Notes: generated by a model not told the origin, from the letters alone. A stretch of DNA of 64,000 nt from JBDIAG01 sp963835085 (GCA_963835085.1 CAWIED010000001.1:1922001-1986000); one strand, 5' to 3'; shown: positions 23,255 to 32,699, numbered from the stretch's first letter. Numbers and translations are program-made.

Positions 23255-24646
23255 CTATCCAGGCGCGTACCCAGGCCTGGGTTGGAAGTCGAGCCGCAAC
23301 TGCCACATGGTGCGCAACATGTCGGCCTCGGTGCGCTGGGCATCCGCGGTGGCGGCCTGGTGCGACATGCGCTCGCGCAGGAACGCCAACTCGCTGGCGA
23401 CCTCCTGGAAGTCGCGCATGCTCCGTTTGCCGGCCCGTCCACCTACGCGCCCCGCCCAGGCTCGGGCTTGGCGCCTGCCTTGCGGGCTGGAGAGCATGGC
23501 CAGCTCGTGACCGGTGATCCAGCCGGACTGGGCGTAGATCATCAGGTGCTGATTGATGAGCCGGGCCTCACGGCGGCGCACGATGATGGCGAAGGTGACG
23601 AAGGTCGCGAAGATCGGCATCTGAATCAACACGTAGGCAACCAACCAGCCGCCCTCGCTCGGGATCATGCTCAGCACGTTCCACAAGGAGTGCAGACACA
23701 TCGCGACGATCCATCCGGCCAGCGGGTAGATCACCTTGAGGGCACGGTTGGACGTTCGCACCGCAAGGCCCAACCCGATGCCAGTGGCCGCCGTGAACAT
23801 GGGATGCGCGAACGGACCCATGATGCAGCGCAGGACGAAGGTCACCACAGCGCCGGTGATGCCGCCCTCCAGGAAGGCGTGACCCAAGTACAGGATGTTC
23901 TCGGCGAAGGCGAAACCCAGCCCGGCCAGCCCTGCGTACACAATGCCGTCGACGATGCCGTTGAACTGAGTGCGTCGGATGAGCAGAACCCCCACGATCG
24001 CCAGACCCTTGGCGGTCTCTTCCACGATGGGTGCCACGAGCACGGCCCCCAGGTTGTCGCTGCCGCCCGCTCCGGCAATGACGATCATGGAGCCGATGCT
24101 GAACACCAGCGCGATGACCACGGCGGCCGTGGCTCCCCAAGCGAACGCAAAAGCCAGCAGGGCGGGCGGCTCGTCTTCATAGCGGTCGAGCCACAGCAGT
24201 GCACCAGCCACGGGAAACACGGGCAGGACGGCGAGCAGCAACCCCACGAGCGAGCCGACCGGGCCGGTGCTGAGCCCGATGACGAAGAGCGTGAGCAGCG
24301 CGCACAGCGCCAGGATCACTAGGGCCACCACCCAGGCCAGGCCCCGCACCGCACCGGGACGGCGCGGCAAGACCCGTACGTACGGTGCGCTGGGGAGCGG
24401 TGCGCCCAGGGGCGGCGGGTAGCCTGCGCCACCGCCGGCGGCATTCTGCGGACCGTTGGCAGCGCCGGGGTGCTGTTGCGCTCCCATCGGACCCGAGGCG
24501 GCCGGCTGCCACGGCCCGGGCAGACCGTGGCGCGGATCGTTCGAAGCCGGCTGCGCGCCGGGGTAAGGCGGACCGTTCGGGGCCGGCTGCGCGCCGGAGT
24601 AGTCCGGGTGCCCGCCCGGATCGGTGCCGTAGGGCGGGTAACTCAT
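23255..24646 (-). CDS. PrsW-family intramembrane protease-like protein
   Basis: A 463-residue protein: a proline/glycine-rich cytoplasmic N-terminus of about 95 residues, then about eight membrane spans, then a polar C-terminal tail. The family's catalytic glutamate pair is present (APIVEETAKG), with the following conserved GFAFAENILYL and a later H-S-L-W-N motif. PrsW cleaves anti-sigma factors in Bacillus; homologues with Pro-rich N-termini are common in actinobacteria with unknown targets. The start is the ATG at 24646 (MSYPPYGTD). It is divergent from orn, with 72 bp between starts. Confidence 0.8.
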   Translation of the reverse strand: MSYPPYGTDPGGHPDYSGAQPAPNGPPYPGAQPASNDPRHGLPGPWQPAASGPMGAQQHPGAANGPQNAAGGGAGYPPPLGAPLPSAPYVRVLPRRPGAVRGLAWVVALVILALCALLTLFVIGLSTGPVGSLVGLLLAVLPVFPVAGALLWLDRYEDEPPALLAFAFAWGATAAVVIALVFSIGSMIVIAGAGGSDNLGAVLVAPIVEETAKGLAIVGVLLIRRTQFNGIVDGIVYAGLAGLGFAFAENILYLGHAFLEGGITGAVVTFVLRCIMGPFAHPMFTAATGIGLGLAVRTSNRALKVIYPLAGWIVAMCLHSLWNVLSMIPSEGGWLVAYVLIQMPIFATFVTFAIIVRRREARLINQHLMIYAQSGWITGHELAMLSSPQGRRQARAWAGRVGGRAGKRSMRDFQEVASELAFLRERMSHQAATADAQRTEADMLRTMWQLRLDFQPRPGYAPG

Positions 24647-24718
24647 GTCTGACCGATCCGCGACATACGGCGAGAGTAGCCGCACGAACTGACAGTGCCC
24701 GGCCCTATCCTTGGCCGA

Positions 24719-25318
24719 ATGAGTGACGACACCGACCGCATTGTCTGGATCGATTGTGAAATGACCGGGCTCGATATTGTCAACGATGCCCTCATCGAGG
24801 TTGCGGCCATCGTCACCGACTCCGAGCTCAACGCGTTGGACGAGGGAGTGTCCGTCGTCATCAAGCCCTCCGCGGAGGCGCTGGCACAGATGGGTGAGCT
24901 GGTCACCGCCATGCACACCGCTTCCGGGCTGCTCGATGAGCTCGATGCGGGCACCAGCATGGCCGACGCCCAGGCAACGGTGCTCGACTACGTGCGAGGC
25001 CACGTGGCTACACCTCGCAAGGCACCCCTCGCGGGCAACAGCGTGGGCACCGACCGGATGTTCATCGCTCGCGACATGCCCGAGCTGGAACAGTTCCTGC
25101 ACTACCGGATCATCGACGTCTCGTCCATCAAGGAGCTGTCCCGGCGCTGGTACCCGCGGGCCTACTTCCAGTCGCCCACCAAGAAGGGCGGTCACCGTGC
25201 GCTGGCCGACATCATGGAGAGCATCCGCGAGCTGCGCTACTACCGGCAGGCGGTGTTCGTCGCCCAGCCCGGGCCTGACTCTGCGGGCGCGAAGGCCATC
25301 GCCGACGCTTTGAGTTGA
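24719..25318 (+). CDS. orn: Oligoribonuclease (DEDDh 3'-5' exonuclease)
   Basis: A 199-residue RNase with the DEDDh set: Asp and Glu in WIDCEMTGLD, Asp in GNSVGTDRMFI, and His/Asp in HRALAD. It degrades very short RNAs and pGpG, the last step of c-di-GMP turnover; a GGDEF protein lies elsewhere in this window. A TATCCT -10 box ends only a few bases before the ATG, so the mRNA is probably leaderless. It is followed by a terminator and by tRNA-His, the usual actinobacterial arrangement. Confidence 0.93.
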   Translation: MSDDTDRIVWIDCEMTGLDIVNDALIEVAAIVTDSELNALDEGVSVVIKPSAEALAQMGELVTAMHTASGLLDELDAGTSMADAQATVLDYVRGHVATPRKAPLAGNSVGTDRMFIARDMPELEQFLHYRIIDVSSIKELSRRWYPRAYFQSPTKKGGHRALADIMESIRELRYYRQAVFVAQPGPDSAGAKAIADALS

Positions 25319-25330
25319 AGCTCTTAGAAC

Positions 25331-25368
25331 GGGACGGCCACGTCGCGGGAGCCGTGGTCGGCCGTCCC
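25331..25368 (+). terminator. Terminator of orn
   Basis: GGGACGGCC (25331-25339) pairs perfectly with GGCCGTCCC (25360-25368), 12 bp after the orn stop codon. Confidence 0.65.
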
Positions 25369-25552
25369 AGCCGGCTTTGCATCACGGCGTAGACACCTCA
25401 AGGCCTGTCCTCAATCCCCCTGTCAGCCTTGCCAGCCGACCTTGTGTCCCCTGCCGGAGGTGCCGCGAGGACCCGTCCGAATCTCCGTGTCAGAGTGGCC
25501 CGAGAGTGTGGTTACACTAGTCGCTGCCGCCGGCACTGATGCTGCGGCGATG

Positions 25553-25628
25553 GTGGGTGTAGCTCAGCTGGTAGAGCACCTGGTTGTGGTCCAGGGGGCC
25601 GCGGGTTCAAGTCCCGTCACTCACCCCA
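25553..25628 (+). tRNA. tRNA-His (anticodon GTG)
   Basis: Acceptor GTGGGTG/CACTCAC, D-stem GCTC/GAGC, anticodon stem CCTGG/CCAGG around TTGTGGT, T-arm GCGGG/CCCGT with TTCAAGT. C at the discriminator position and an extra G at 25552 fit the G-1:C73 identity pair of tRNA-His. CCA is encoded at 25626-25628. A TACACT box lies about 40 bp upstream. Confidence 0.97.
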
Positions 25629-25884
25629 GCCATCCGCGCGAGGCTCGACCTGTCGACCGGGAACCAACCTGGTGACAGTTCGGGCCTCGCTTGCGTTACC
25701 GGCAAGGTTGACGAGCCCGGCACCATCTTCGGCTGCCCAACCGTGAGTTCGGGTTTGCGCTCCCGCTCGGCTCCTCGCGGCTGCGCCCGCCCGACTCAAC
25801 CTTGGCTGTCGATATGCCGAACTGCGGGCAAGTCCAGGCCCTAGACTGAAACACTACGGGCCCGTGAAACCCGGAAAGGCACCG

Positions 25885-26181
25885 ATGAACACCAAAGACA
25901 GCACGCCCCAGTCCGACCCGGACGATGACGGCGTTGACGTGGCCGCCGATGACACCGCGGACGCTGATGACCGCGACGCCGACGACCGTGTGATGGGCCT
26001 TCTCTCCGAGCACGTGCCCCTCTCGCTGATCGTCGACCTCTCCGCCCCCGAGGGCCCCGACTCCCAAGAGATCCTCACGGAAGAGGGCGAGCCCGAAGAC
26101 GTCTGGTGGGACGAGGTGGGCGACGGCTCCGTGGACGAGGACGACGCAACCCGTGGCGACGAGGAGAACTCCCCCGCCTGA
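25885..26181 (+). CDS. Small acidic protein (98 aa)
   Basis: Very acidic (Asp/Glu about one third), with only one hydrophobic stretch in the middle (HVPLSLIVDLSAPEG). The start at 25885 is supported by GAAAGG seven bases before the ATG; a GTG at 25864 is in frame. A -10-like TAGACT stands about 40 bp upstream. Such acidic proteins between tRNA genes are common in Micrococcales; function unknown, possibly a small partner or anti-factor. Not recognised. Confidence 0.6.
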   Translation: MNTKDSTPQSDPDDDGVDVAADDTADADDRDADDRVMGLLSEHVPLSLIVDLSAPEGPDSQEILTEEGEPEDVWWDEVGDGSVDEDDATRGDEENSPA

Positions 26182-26238
26182 GGCAGCGCTACGGATTTCG
26201 CGTCGCGGCCCAGAACCTGTACGCTTGCAGACGCGTTC

Positions 26239-26311
<73 letters not shown>

Positions 26312-26319
26312 CTTCGAGA

Positions 26320-26360
26320 GCCCCGTCGTCCGCACTGGACGGCGGGGCTTTGTGCGTTTT
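26320..26360 (+). terminator. Rho-independent terminator after tRNA-Lys
   Basis: GCCCCGTCGTCC (26320-26331) pairs with GGACGGCGGGGC (26337-26348) with one wobble and a 5-base loop, followed by TTTGTGCGTTTT. It also faces the end of the minus-strand gene at 26394 and may work in both directions. Confidence 0.8.
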
Positions 26361-26393
26361 CCGGTCCCTGAGGCTCCCACAAGGAGGCCGACG

Positions 26394-28628
26394 TCAAGCC
26401 AGGGTTGCCCCGTCTGTTCGCGGCTGGTTCGCAGCCTGCTCGGGCTCGTGGTCGGCGATCTCCAGCGTCTTGACGCTGGCAGCGATCAACAGCGGGATCA
26501 CCAGCACCGCGCCGATCGCGGGAATGGCGGTGCCGGAGTCGTTCGCTGCGAAGCCGATCGCCATCAGGACACACAGTGAGATCAGGCCGCTCTTCAGCGC
26601 CGGGGCGGCTTCGTAGGTGCGCTGCAGTGCCGGGGCTCCCCACGCGACCGGCCGCATCAGGATCGCGCCGATGAACACCGCGCCGAACGGCACCAGCACC
26701 GTCAGCCAAGAACTCGTCAGGATCGTCCAGTTCGCGATCGCCTTGCGACTCACCACATCCCACGCCCCGCCGTTGATCAGCGTCTGGACGAACCGCCCCA
26801 GGTGAGTCTGATCGGCCGCCGGCCGGAGCCAGTCCGCAATGCTCAGCACAACCATGACGGCGAGAGTGACCGCGCCGATGAGCAGCAGGCGCTTGACGTT
26901 GATCCGCACACCGGCCACGAGCAACGCCATCAGCAGGAAGGCCGGGATGGTGGCCGGCGGACCGCCGAAGTCGGTTCCGAGACCGGGAGTGCCGTCGATG
27001 ACAACGGTGAACGCCCCGATGAGCACGACGATCACGACCGCCAGCCGGCGGCGGCCGAGCTTGAGTGCTGCGTCGGCCAGAGAGATGGCCAGCATGAGCG
27101 TGCCGCTGGCGAACAGGGCGAACTCCACGTTGCCGAGGCCGTAGAACCGGCCACCGATCAGGGGTTGCAGCCCCATCAAGGACGACATCTGAAGCCGCGA
27201 ACCGGTGGCGACGTCGACGGCGAGCACAGCCGCAGTGATGCCGCCGATGAATCCGAGCGGACCGAGCCGACGATCGCGCCACGGGCCCAACATCGCAACG
27301 CCTGCGATCAACAGGGTGCCCACACAGACGGCACCCACGATGGCCAGCAGTTGATCGCTCGCGCGCCACCAGGGCACCAGATTGGCGAGAAACGTGGCCA
27401 CCGGCACCGCCGAGAAGATGATCGCCGCCCGGCGCAGCATCGCCAGCACCCGGGTGCGACCGGCTGGGCCACCCCATTGCCGGCGTAACGCCAGAGTGCC
27501 GGCTCCGTACAGCAGGATCTGGGCGATCACCAACCCGTTGAAGAACGGTGGCACCAGGGACTGGATGTGGATGGCAGCGGCGTCGAGATCGAGCAGCTTC
27601 TGCCGCCGGGCGGCCAGTGGGGTGGCCGTCGTGGAGATCGGCAGGATGGCCGCCCCGGGCAGGTCGTTGGGCGGGGTGATCCCCACCAGGTCGAGGACGG
27701 TGGGCACCAGGTCGGTGACCTGCACGAGGCCGTTCTGGCGCGTGGATTCCGAGCCGAGCAGGCTTGGCAGATAGCTGGCGGGGGTGTCGCCGGCTGGCGT
27801 CGGGCCGGTGATGCCCAGTACCTGCAGGTGCGGCGTGATGCCGGAGTCGGCCAAAGACGCGACGATCACGGTGGCGTTCGCCGGTGCGGCGGCCTGAACC
27901 GCTCCTACTCGTTCGTCGATCGCGGCCACCTGCTGGGCGCGTGGACCGCTCTGGCTGTCCGGATCGGTAGTGCTCAGATCGACCGGGTCGCGGACGTCGC
28001 CGGCATCGACGACCACCACCTTGGCGTTCGTGAGGGCAGCGGTGACCGCGGCGGTCAGTGCACCCGCGTCTGCCGGCACAGCCGTGTAGGCGCCATGCAC
28101 GACACCGTCGGCCGAACTGGCCAACGCGATCGCCGCTCCTGGGCCGATCGCCGCGTACGACACGTGTCCTTGGGTCAGCTGATCGGCGAGCAGGCCCAGT
28201 TTCGAGCCGAAATCGCCGTTGTTGGCGTAGGCCACATATCCCGACCAGCCGGTCACAACGGCTGAGTAGCCCTGGCTGCCCGGACTGGGAACTCTTCGAC
28301 ACAACGTGCCCGGGTCGGCAGGCAGATCCACGGCACGACTGCCGGCCGACAGGGCTAGCCACCCGTCGACCGGGCACGCAGCCCGGCGCACATTGCGGAT
28401 CGTCATCGCCGATTGCGACCCGTGTACGAGCAATGACCATAGGTGCGGGGTGGCGGTAGGCGAGACGTCGTCCCAGCGCACGCCCGACGTTCCGATCACG
28501 ATCACCGGACCGTTGTGCTTCCCCGCAACCGGTGAGTTGTCCGCTGCCTGCGCCTGACCAGCCAGGGAAAGGAAGGCGATGACGCAGAGCAGGACGGACA
28601 GGATTCGGCGGGTTCGGCGCAGGGGCAC
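26394..28628 (-). CDS. Alkaline-phosphatase-superfamily-like multi-span membrane protein
   Basis: A 744-residue protein: signal-like N-terminus (ILSVLLCVIAFLSLAGQAQA), an extracytoplasmic domain of about 350 residues that begins PVIVIGTSGVRWDDVS and contains LVQVTDLVPTVLDLVGI, a segment typical of sulfatase/phosphodiesterase-like folds, then at least ten membrane spans (from about residue 370). The usual metal-binding Thr/Ser nucleophile is not obvious (GTSGVRWDD may hold part of it), so activity is uncertain. Full-length homologues occur in actinobacteria without known function; a cell-envelope lipid or polymer role is plausible. It starts with GTG at 28628. A competing long frame on the same strand has no signal peptide or membrane pattern and is not used. 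Confidence 0.65.
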   Translation of the reverse strand: MPLRRTRRILSVLLCVIAFLSLAGQAQAADNSPVAGKHNGPVIVIGTSGVRWDDVSPTATPHLWSLLVHGSQSAMTIRNVRRAACPVDGWLALSAGSRAVDLPADPGTLCRRVPSPGSQGYSAVVTGWSGYVAYANNGDFGSKLGLLADQLTQGHVSYAAIGPGAAIALASSADGVVHGAYTAVPADAGALTAAVTAALTNAKVVVVDAGDVRDPVDLSTTDPDSQSGPRAQQVAAIDERVGAVQAAAPANATVIVASLADSGITPHLQVLGITGPTPAGDTPASYLPSLLGSESTRQNGLVQVTDLVPTVLDLVGITPPNDLPGAAILPISTTATPLAARRQKLLDLDAAAIHIQSLVPPFFNGLVIAQILLYGAGTLALRRQWGGPAGRTRVLAMLRRAAIIFSAVPVATFLANLVPWWRASDQLLAIVGAVCVGTLLIAGVAMLGPWRDRRLGPLGFIGGITAAVLAVDVATGSRLQMSSLMGLQPLIGGRFYGLGNVEFALFASGTLMLAISLADAALKLGRRRLAVVIVVLIGAFTVVIDGTPGLGTDFGGPPATIPAFLLMALLVAGVRINVKRLLLIGAVTLAVMVVLSIADWLRPAADQTHLGRFVQTLINGGAWDVVSRKAIANWTILTSSWLTVLVPFGAVFIGAILMRPVAWGAPALQRTYEAAPALKSGLISLCVLMAIGFAANDSGTAIPAIGAVLVIPLLIAASVKTLEIADHEPEQAANQPRTDGATLA

Positions 28629-28745
28629 GCCACAGTGTGCCCCGGCAACCTGGCAGGCCCAGCAGTCGACCCACGGAAGTTTCGTGAAGGCTTGTGCGTC
28701 ACACCTCGACCGCTATGGGCGGCTTGGTCCCCGATGCTCGTCGAG

Positions 28746-28842
28746 GTAGGGCAATCTCGACTACATCGACCCTTGGCCTGCGACCATCCTGAGCACGCGG
28801 AGGCTGGGGACTCGTCTCTGGATGTAGTCGAGATTGCGCTAC
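28746..28842 (-). repeat. Long hairpin element E (97 bp)
   Basis: 22-bp arms at 28746-28767 and 28821-28842 pair with one mismatch. The arms are nearly identical to those of element D (GTAGnGCAATCTCGACTACA), while the 53-bp interior differs except for TGAGCACG at 28790-28797, the reverse complement of the CGTGCTCA core. It lies between divergent genes; the gap 28629-28997 holds nothing else recognisable. Confidence 0.8.
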
Positions 28843-28997
28843 GAGTTCGACGCCGTGGCTCTGGCGGGGGCGTCGTTGGCTGACGGGCACCTACAAGGCC
28901 AGGGTGGAGACTCGCGACAGGCGCCGGAATCGCTTACCCGACGCATCCGGTCCGTCTGGCTGCGGGTGGTCCGGCCCGGATGGGACAATTCACCACC

Positions 28998-30662
28998 ATG
29001 AGTTCACGGATCGACTGGAGCCGGACGCGGAACGGCGCGGTGCAGGCGATCGGCTGGGTTCTGCTCACGCTCGCCTGCGTGCTGGTCGGAGTGATGGTCA
29101 CGGCTACCTGGCCGACCACCGTGCAGACCGCCGATTACCAAGCGACAGTGCGACTTTCACCTTCTCCGAGCAATGTCGGGGTGTTACACGCACCCACCTT
29201 GTTCGGAGATCTCGATCTGAGGTTCAGTCATCCGCTGCCCACACCCGGCATCGAGGTGGACGGGCAACTGCGGACGTCGTTCACCAAGCTGCTGCTGGCA
29301 CCCAATCCGTCGATCGCCTCGCTGCGCCCCTCGGAGGCTGAACTCGACGCAGCCATCACGACGGCCGCTTGGCAGGTTGCTCTCAAGTTCAGCCTTGGTG
29401 CGCTCGCTGCGGCCGTGCTGGCGTTGATCTCGGTGCACGCCGTGAAGCGAGCCCGCGGCATTCCGCATTCGTGGCGACGTTCGGCGATCGTGCCCGGGGT
29501 TGCGGCGCTGACTGCCTTGACACTCACGGGGGTAGGGAGCTGGGCCACGTACCAGCCTGGCAAATTGCAGACCATCAACACGACCGGACTGATCAGCGTG
29601 CTGCGGGCCAACGCGGGCCTGATGTCGTCCGTGCAGAGCCGGGCAACCGAGGCGACCCCGTATGTGAAGAATGTGCTCGCCATCTCGGCGGCACTGCAGC
29701 AGAAGTACGCAGCCGGGGGGTCGTTCGGGGCCGTGGCCCCGCTGAAGCTGCTGCTGGTCAGTGACATCCACGGGGCCAACCAATACCCGTTGATGAAATC
29801 GATCGTGGAATCCGAAGGCATCACGGCCGTGATCGACAGCGGCGACATCGTGAACTTCGGCCGTCCGGACGAGTTGAGTCTGGCCGGCATCTCCGCCGGC
29901 ATTGCCTCGCTCGGCGTTCCATACCTCTTCGTCACGGGCAATCACGACGCCTCGGCCAGGCACGATGAAGCCATCGTCGACGCCATCAAGGCGATCCCGA
30001 ACGCGATCGTGCTGCAGCCCTCAGCGAGCGAGTACACCCTTGCCGACGTCGGCGGCCTGCGGATCGCCGGCTTCAACGACCCCAGGTGGTTCGGCGACGG
30101 CGGTCACAACACCGCGGCGGCGCAGGTGCCCGCGAGGAAGACCTTTCAGCGGGCTCTCGACGCGCTCGACTCGGGTTCACTCGGTCCGGGCGCCGGTGTC
30201 GACATCGTCGTGGCGCACGAACCTGCCGCCGTGGAGACCATCACCGGCACGAGCCTGCGCATCAACGGCCATCTGCACAAGGACACCCTCGACGGCAATC
30301 GCATCGGCGTGGGCACCTTCACCGGCGGCGGCATTGCGTCGCACTACATCGAAGAGAGCGACGGTGAACTCGCCGGGCAGCCGTACGCCTTCGACATCCT
30401 CGCCTTCACCACCGGCTGCGACCTCTCGACACTGACCCGCTACCAGTTCCGCAACATCGTCGAAGGGCGACCGGTCTACGACGACGTGCGAGTGATCAAC
30501 GGTCAGGCCATCCAGTCTCCGGCCCCGAGCGGCCCTCGGGTCTGCGGCCCCACAGTGAGGACGACCACCACGTCGTTCGCTCCTCCCGCCGCTTCATCGC
30601 ATGCCACGTCCACCACATCGGCTACGCCCTCGACAACCAGCACTGCGACCCAAAGTCCTTGA
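28998..30662 (+). CDS. Membrane-anchored metallophosphoesterase
   Basis: A 554-residue protein. Two N-terminal membrane spans (AIGWVLLTLACVLVGVMVTA and, after about 100 residues, LGALAAAVLALISVHAV, with a third around VAALTALTLTGVGSWAT) precede a calcineurin-like domain with all metal motifs: LVSDIHG, DSGDIVNFG, GNHD, VAHEP and NGHLHKD. A Thr/Ser/Pro-rich tail follows. The active site is probably outside the membrane, acting on nucleotides, phospholipids or wall precursors. The ATG at 28998 is chosen (another at 28980); there is no ribosome site, and GACAAT just upstream suggests a leaderless mRNA. Confidence 0.8.
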   Translation: MSSRIDWSRTRNGAVQAIGWVLLTLACVLVGVMVTATWPTTVQTADYQATVRLSPSPSNVGVLHAPTLFGDLDLRFSHPLPTPGIEVDGQLRTSFTKLLLAPNPSIASLRPSEAELDAAITTAAWQVALKFSLGALAAAVLALISVHAVKRARGIPHSWRRSAIVPGVAALTALTLTGVGSWATYQPGKLQTINTTGLISVLRANAGLMSSVQSRATEATPYVKNVLAISAALQQKYAAGGSFGAVAPLKLLLVSDIHGANQYPLMKSIVESEGITAVIDSGDIVNFGRPDELSLAGISAGIASLGVPYLFVTGNHDASARHDEAIVDAIKAIPNAIVLQPSASEYTLADVGGLRIAGFNDPRWFGDGGHNTAAAQVPARKTFQRALDALDSGSLGPGAGVDIVVAHEPAAVETITGTSLRINGHLHKDTLDGNRIGVGTFTGGGIASHYIEESDGELAGQPYAFDILAFTTGCDLSTLTRYQFRNIVEGRPVYDDVRVINGQAIQSPAPSGPRVCGPTVRTTTTSFAPPAASSHATSTTSATPSTTSTATQSP

Positions 30663-30666
30663 GAGC

Positions 30667-30680
30667 GGCTGGTTTCAGCC
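30667..30680. terminator. Small hairpin between convergent genes
   Basis: GGCTG-gttt-CAGCC in the 21-bp gap between the metallophosphoesterase and ribokinase stops. Confidence 0.35.
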
Positions 30681-30683
30681 TAT

Positions 30684-31577
30684 CTAGAGCTCTGGTGAGG
30701 GCTGGGCGCCCTCATGCCGCACCGCCCGACCTCCTGCGTTCACCGCCTGTCTCAGAGCTGAGGCCCGCAAGGCGTCGTTCGCTTGGCTGCCCTGGCGTCC
30801 GGCCGCCGCCAAGGCCGCCGCTAGCGCACCGCAGAAGGCGTCCCCGGCCCCGGTGGTGTCGACCACCTCGCGCTGGTCGACCACCGAGCCGGGCACCCGA
30901 ATCCCGTTCCAGACCGCTCCCCCAGACCCCAAAGTCGTGAGCTGGGACGGCACCGCGCAACCCGCGGCCGCTAGCTGCGCCGCCTCCTGCTCGTTGACGA
31001 CCACGGGATCGGCCAGCGCGAGTACGTCTTCGTCGACCCGGGCGTAGGGCGCCAGATTCGACACCACGCGCGCGCCCGCCGCGGCAGCCGCGCGAGCACC
31101 GGCGCTCACCGCCTCCAGGGGCAGTTCCAGCACGGCGAGCACAACGTCGCCCGGCCCGACGCGTAGCTGCTTCAGAGCCTGCCGCACGGCGGCGGCAGAG
31201 ACGCACGCGTTAGCGCCCGGGATGACCACGATGCAGTTCTCGCCGTTCGCGTCCACCGTGATCAGCGCGTGCCCAGTCGCCTGCCCCTCAACCACGGCGA
31301 TGTGCTCGACGTCCACTCCCAGGCCGATCAGCCGCTGCAGATAGACCACGCCGCCCTCATCTGCGCCCACCGCCGAGATCATCGCGACACTGGCGCCGGC
31401 ACAGGCGGCCGACACGGCCTGATTGGCGCCTTTGCCGCCGGCCCGGCGGGTCAGGTCCGAACCGGTCACCGTTTCGCCAGGTTTGGGGAGCCGGTTCACC
31501 CGAGTGGTGGAGTCGATGTTCACCGATCCGATAACGATGACCCGACCGGCGTCACAATGCTGCATCTCTTCGGTCAT
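30684..31577 (-). CDS. rbsK: Ribokinase (PfkB family)
   Basis: A 297-residue PfkB sugar kinase: IGSVNIDSTTRVNRLPKPGETV at the N-terminus, GGKGANQAV (substrate and lid motif), and the C-terminal DTTGAGDAFCGAL with the catalytic Asp. It phosphorylates D-ribose (or deoxyribose) at O5. There is no rbs transporter nearby; the gene stands alone between convergent and divergent neighbours. Other PfkB substrates cannot be excluded, but the N-terminal motif strongly favours ribokinase. Confidence 0.85.
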   Translation of the reverse strand: MTEEMQHCDAGRVIVIGSVNIDSTTRVNRLPKPGETVTGSDLTRRAGGKGANQAVSAACAGASVAMISAVGADEGGVVYLQRLIGLGVDVEHIAVVEGQATGHALITVDANGENCIVVIPGANACVSAAAVRQALKQLRVGPGDVVLAVLELPLEAVSAGARAAAAAGARVVSNLAPYARVDEDVLALADPVVVNEQEAAQLAAAGCAVPSQLTTLGSGGAVWNGIRVPGSVVDQREVVDTTGAGDAFCGALAAALAAAGRQGSQANDALRASALRQAVNAGGRAVRHEGAQPSPEL

Positions 31578-31646
31578 GTCCCGTAGGTATCACAACGAGA
31601 ACGCCGAACCTCTTTCTGAGGACCTTCGACGAAACGGACAGGAACG

Positions 31647-31841
31647 ATGAAACACCACAGCGTCGCCCGCACTTGCCAGGAGTCGCAGCACGATCAGTGC
31701 AGCGGCTGGGTGACAAGCTGGGACACTCCCGGCCTGTTGGCCTGCGCCTGCGGATGCCACACGGGCGAACAGCAGACCCGCCAGCCGCAGCCGCTGGCAG
31801 CGCGCACCTTCGTCGGCGCCACGAGCCTGGCATTTTCCTAG
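31647..31841 (+). CDS. Small Cys/His-rich protein (64 aa)
   Basis: Starts MKHHSVARTCQESQHDQCSG seven bases after AGGAACG. The first 42 residues contain five cysteines and several histidines, with ACACGCH as a likely metal knuckle; the tail is polar. Short proteins with a C-x(7)-C...C-x-C-x-C-H pattern are widespread in actinobacteria and their phages and are probably zinc-binding. Not recognised further. Convergent with the GroES-like gene. Confidence 0.4.
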   Translation: MKHHSVARTCQESQHDQCSGWVTSWDTPGLLACACGCHTGEQQTRQPQPLAARTFVGATSLAFS

Positions 31842-31909
31842 GCCGCACGATGAGGCACCCTCGGGGACCTGAAAGCTCACCCAAGGCTCTGTTGCAGAAC
31901 GGAACCTCA

Positions 31910-31937
31910 GGAGCCTTCGCAGAGGACCTCAGGCTCC
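31910..31937 (-). terminator. Hairpin after the GroES-like gene
   Basis: GGAGCCT (31910-31916) pairs with AGGCTCC (31931-31937) downstream of the minus-strand stop at 31962. No T-tract. Confidence 0.35.
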
Positions 31938-31961
31938 GTGGCTACCGCGATGGTCTCTTGG

Positions 31962-32291
31962 CTAGAGGTAGAGCCCAGTGTGTTCGTCCCCGGGCGCGGG
32001 TGCCGCGACTGCGTGCAGATCCCGCTCCCGCAGCAGCACATAGGTCGTGCCCTGAAGCTCCACTTCGCCCCGATCCTCGGGGTCGAAGAGCACGCGGTCG
32101 CCGACCTTCACCTGGCGGACGTGTTGTCCGACGGCGCTAACCGCGCCCCAAGCCAACCGCTTGCCCATCGCGGCCGTTGCCGGAATGACAATGCCGGCAT
32201 TGGAGCGACGCTCCCCTGCCTCGTCGGCAGTGGAAACAAGGATCCGGTCATGCAGCATCCGGATAGGTAGTCGGGCAGACTCAACTGTCAC
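31962..32291 (-). CDS. GroES-like co-chaperonin paralogue
   Basis: A 109-residue Cpn10-fold protein: IRMLHDRILVSTADEAGERRSNAGIVIPATAA (the mobile loop region), AVGQHVRQVKVGDRVLFDP and TTYVLLRERDLHAV match GroES, but with an N-terminal and a C-terminal extension and an altered mobile loop. No groEL is adjacent. Actinobacteria commonly carry this second GroES-like gene beside a DUF3618 gene and bcp, as here; whether it works with GroEL is not established. It starts with GTG at 32291. Confidence 0.8.
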   Translation of the reverse strand: MTVESARLPIRMLHDRILVSTADEAGERRSNAGIVIPATAAMGKRLAWGAVSAVGQHVRQVKVGDRVLFDPEDRGEVELQGTTYVLLRERDLHAVAAPAPGDEHTGLYL

Positions 32292-32312
32292 CCCGGCAAC
32301 CTACCGGGTGGT

Positions 32313-32585
32313 TCAGCCCTTGTTGCGCCGCTTGAGTAGAGCGATGGCCACGACGAGGACGACGACGGCACCACCGGCCATGGCCAGGCGCTCGTAGCGG
32401 GGGCCACCGTGCTCATCGAGCAGTACATCCTTGACTCGCGCGACGGCCTCGTCCTTGCCCTGGGTGGCAAGGGTCTTGGGATTGGCCCGCGTCGTGAGTT
32501 CGTCCACAGTGGTGGCCAGCCGCTGCTGGCGCTCGGCGATCTCTGCGCGGATCTCCTGAGGCGTCTGGGCGCCGTCGTTGCTCAT
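32313..32585 (-). CDS. DUF3618 membrane protein (90 aa)
   Basis: TPQEIRAEIAERQQRLATTVDELTTRANPKTLA is the DUF3618 signature: a charged amphipathic helix followed by a single C-terminal membrane span (LAMAGGAVVVLVVAIALL) and a positive tail. Function unknown; possibly a small membrane-associated stress protein. It is upstream of and in the same direction as the GroES-like gene and divergent from bcp. Confidence 0.85.
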   Translation of the reverse strand: MSNDGAQTPQEIRAEIAERQQRLATTVDELTTRANPKTLATQGKDEAVARVKDVLLDEHGGPRYERLAMAGGAVVVLVVAIALLKRRNKG

Positions 32586-32699
32586 GCGGGGCTCCTTCGT
32601 ACGGTGGGTGCAACCTACCCGGTCTGATGCTCCGCTTCCACGCGACCGGCGCGTTGTCCGCTCGCATTTTGGTGGCGATCGAAGCCGTAAGTTAGAGGA

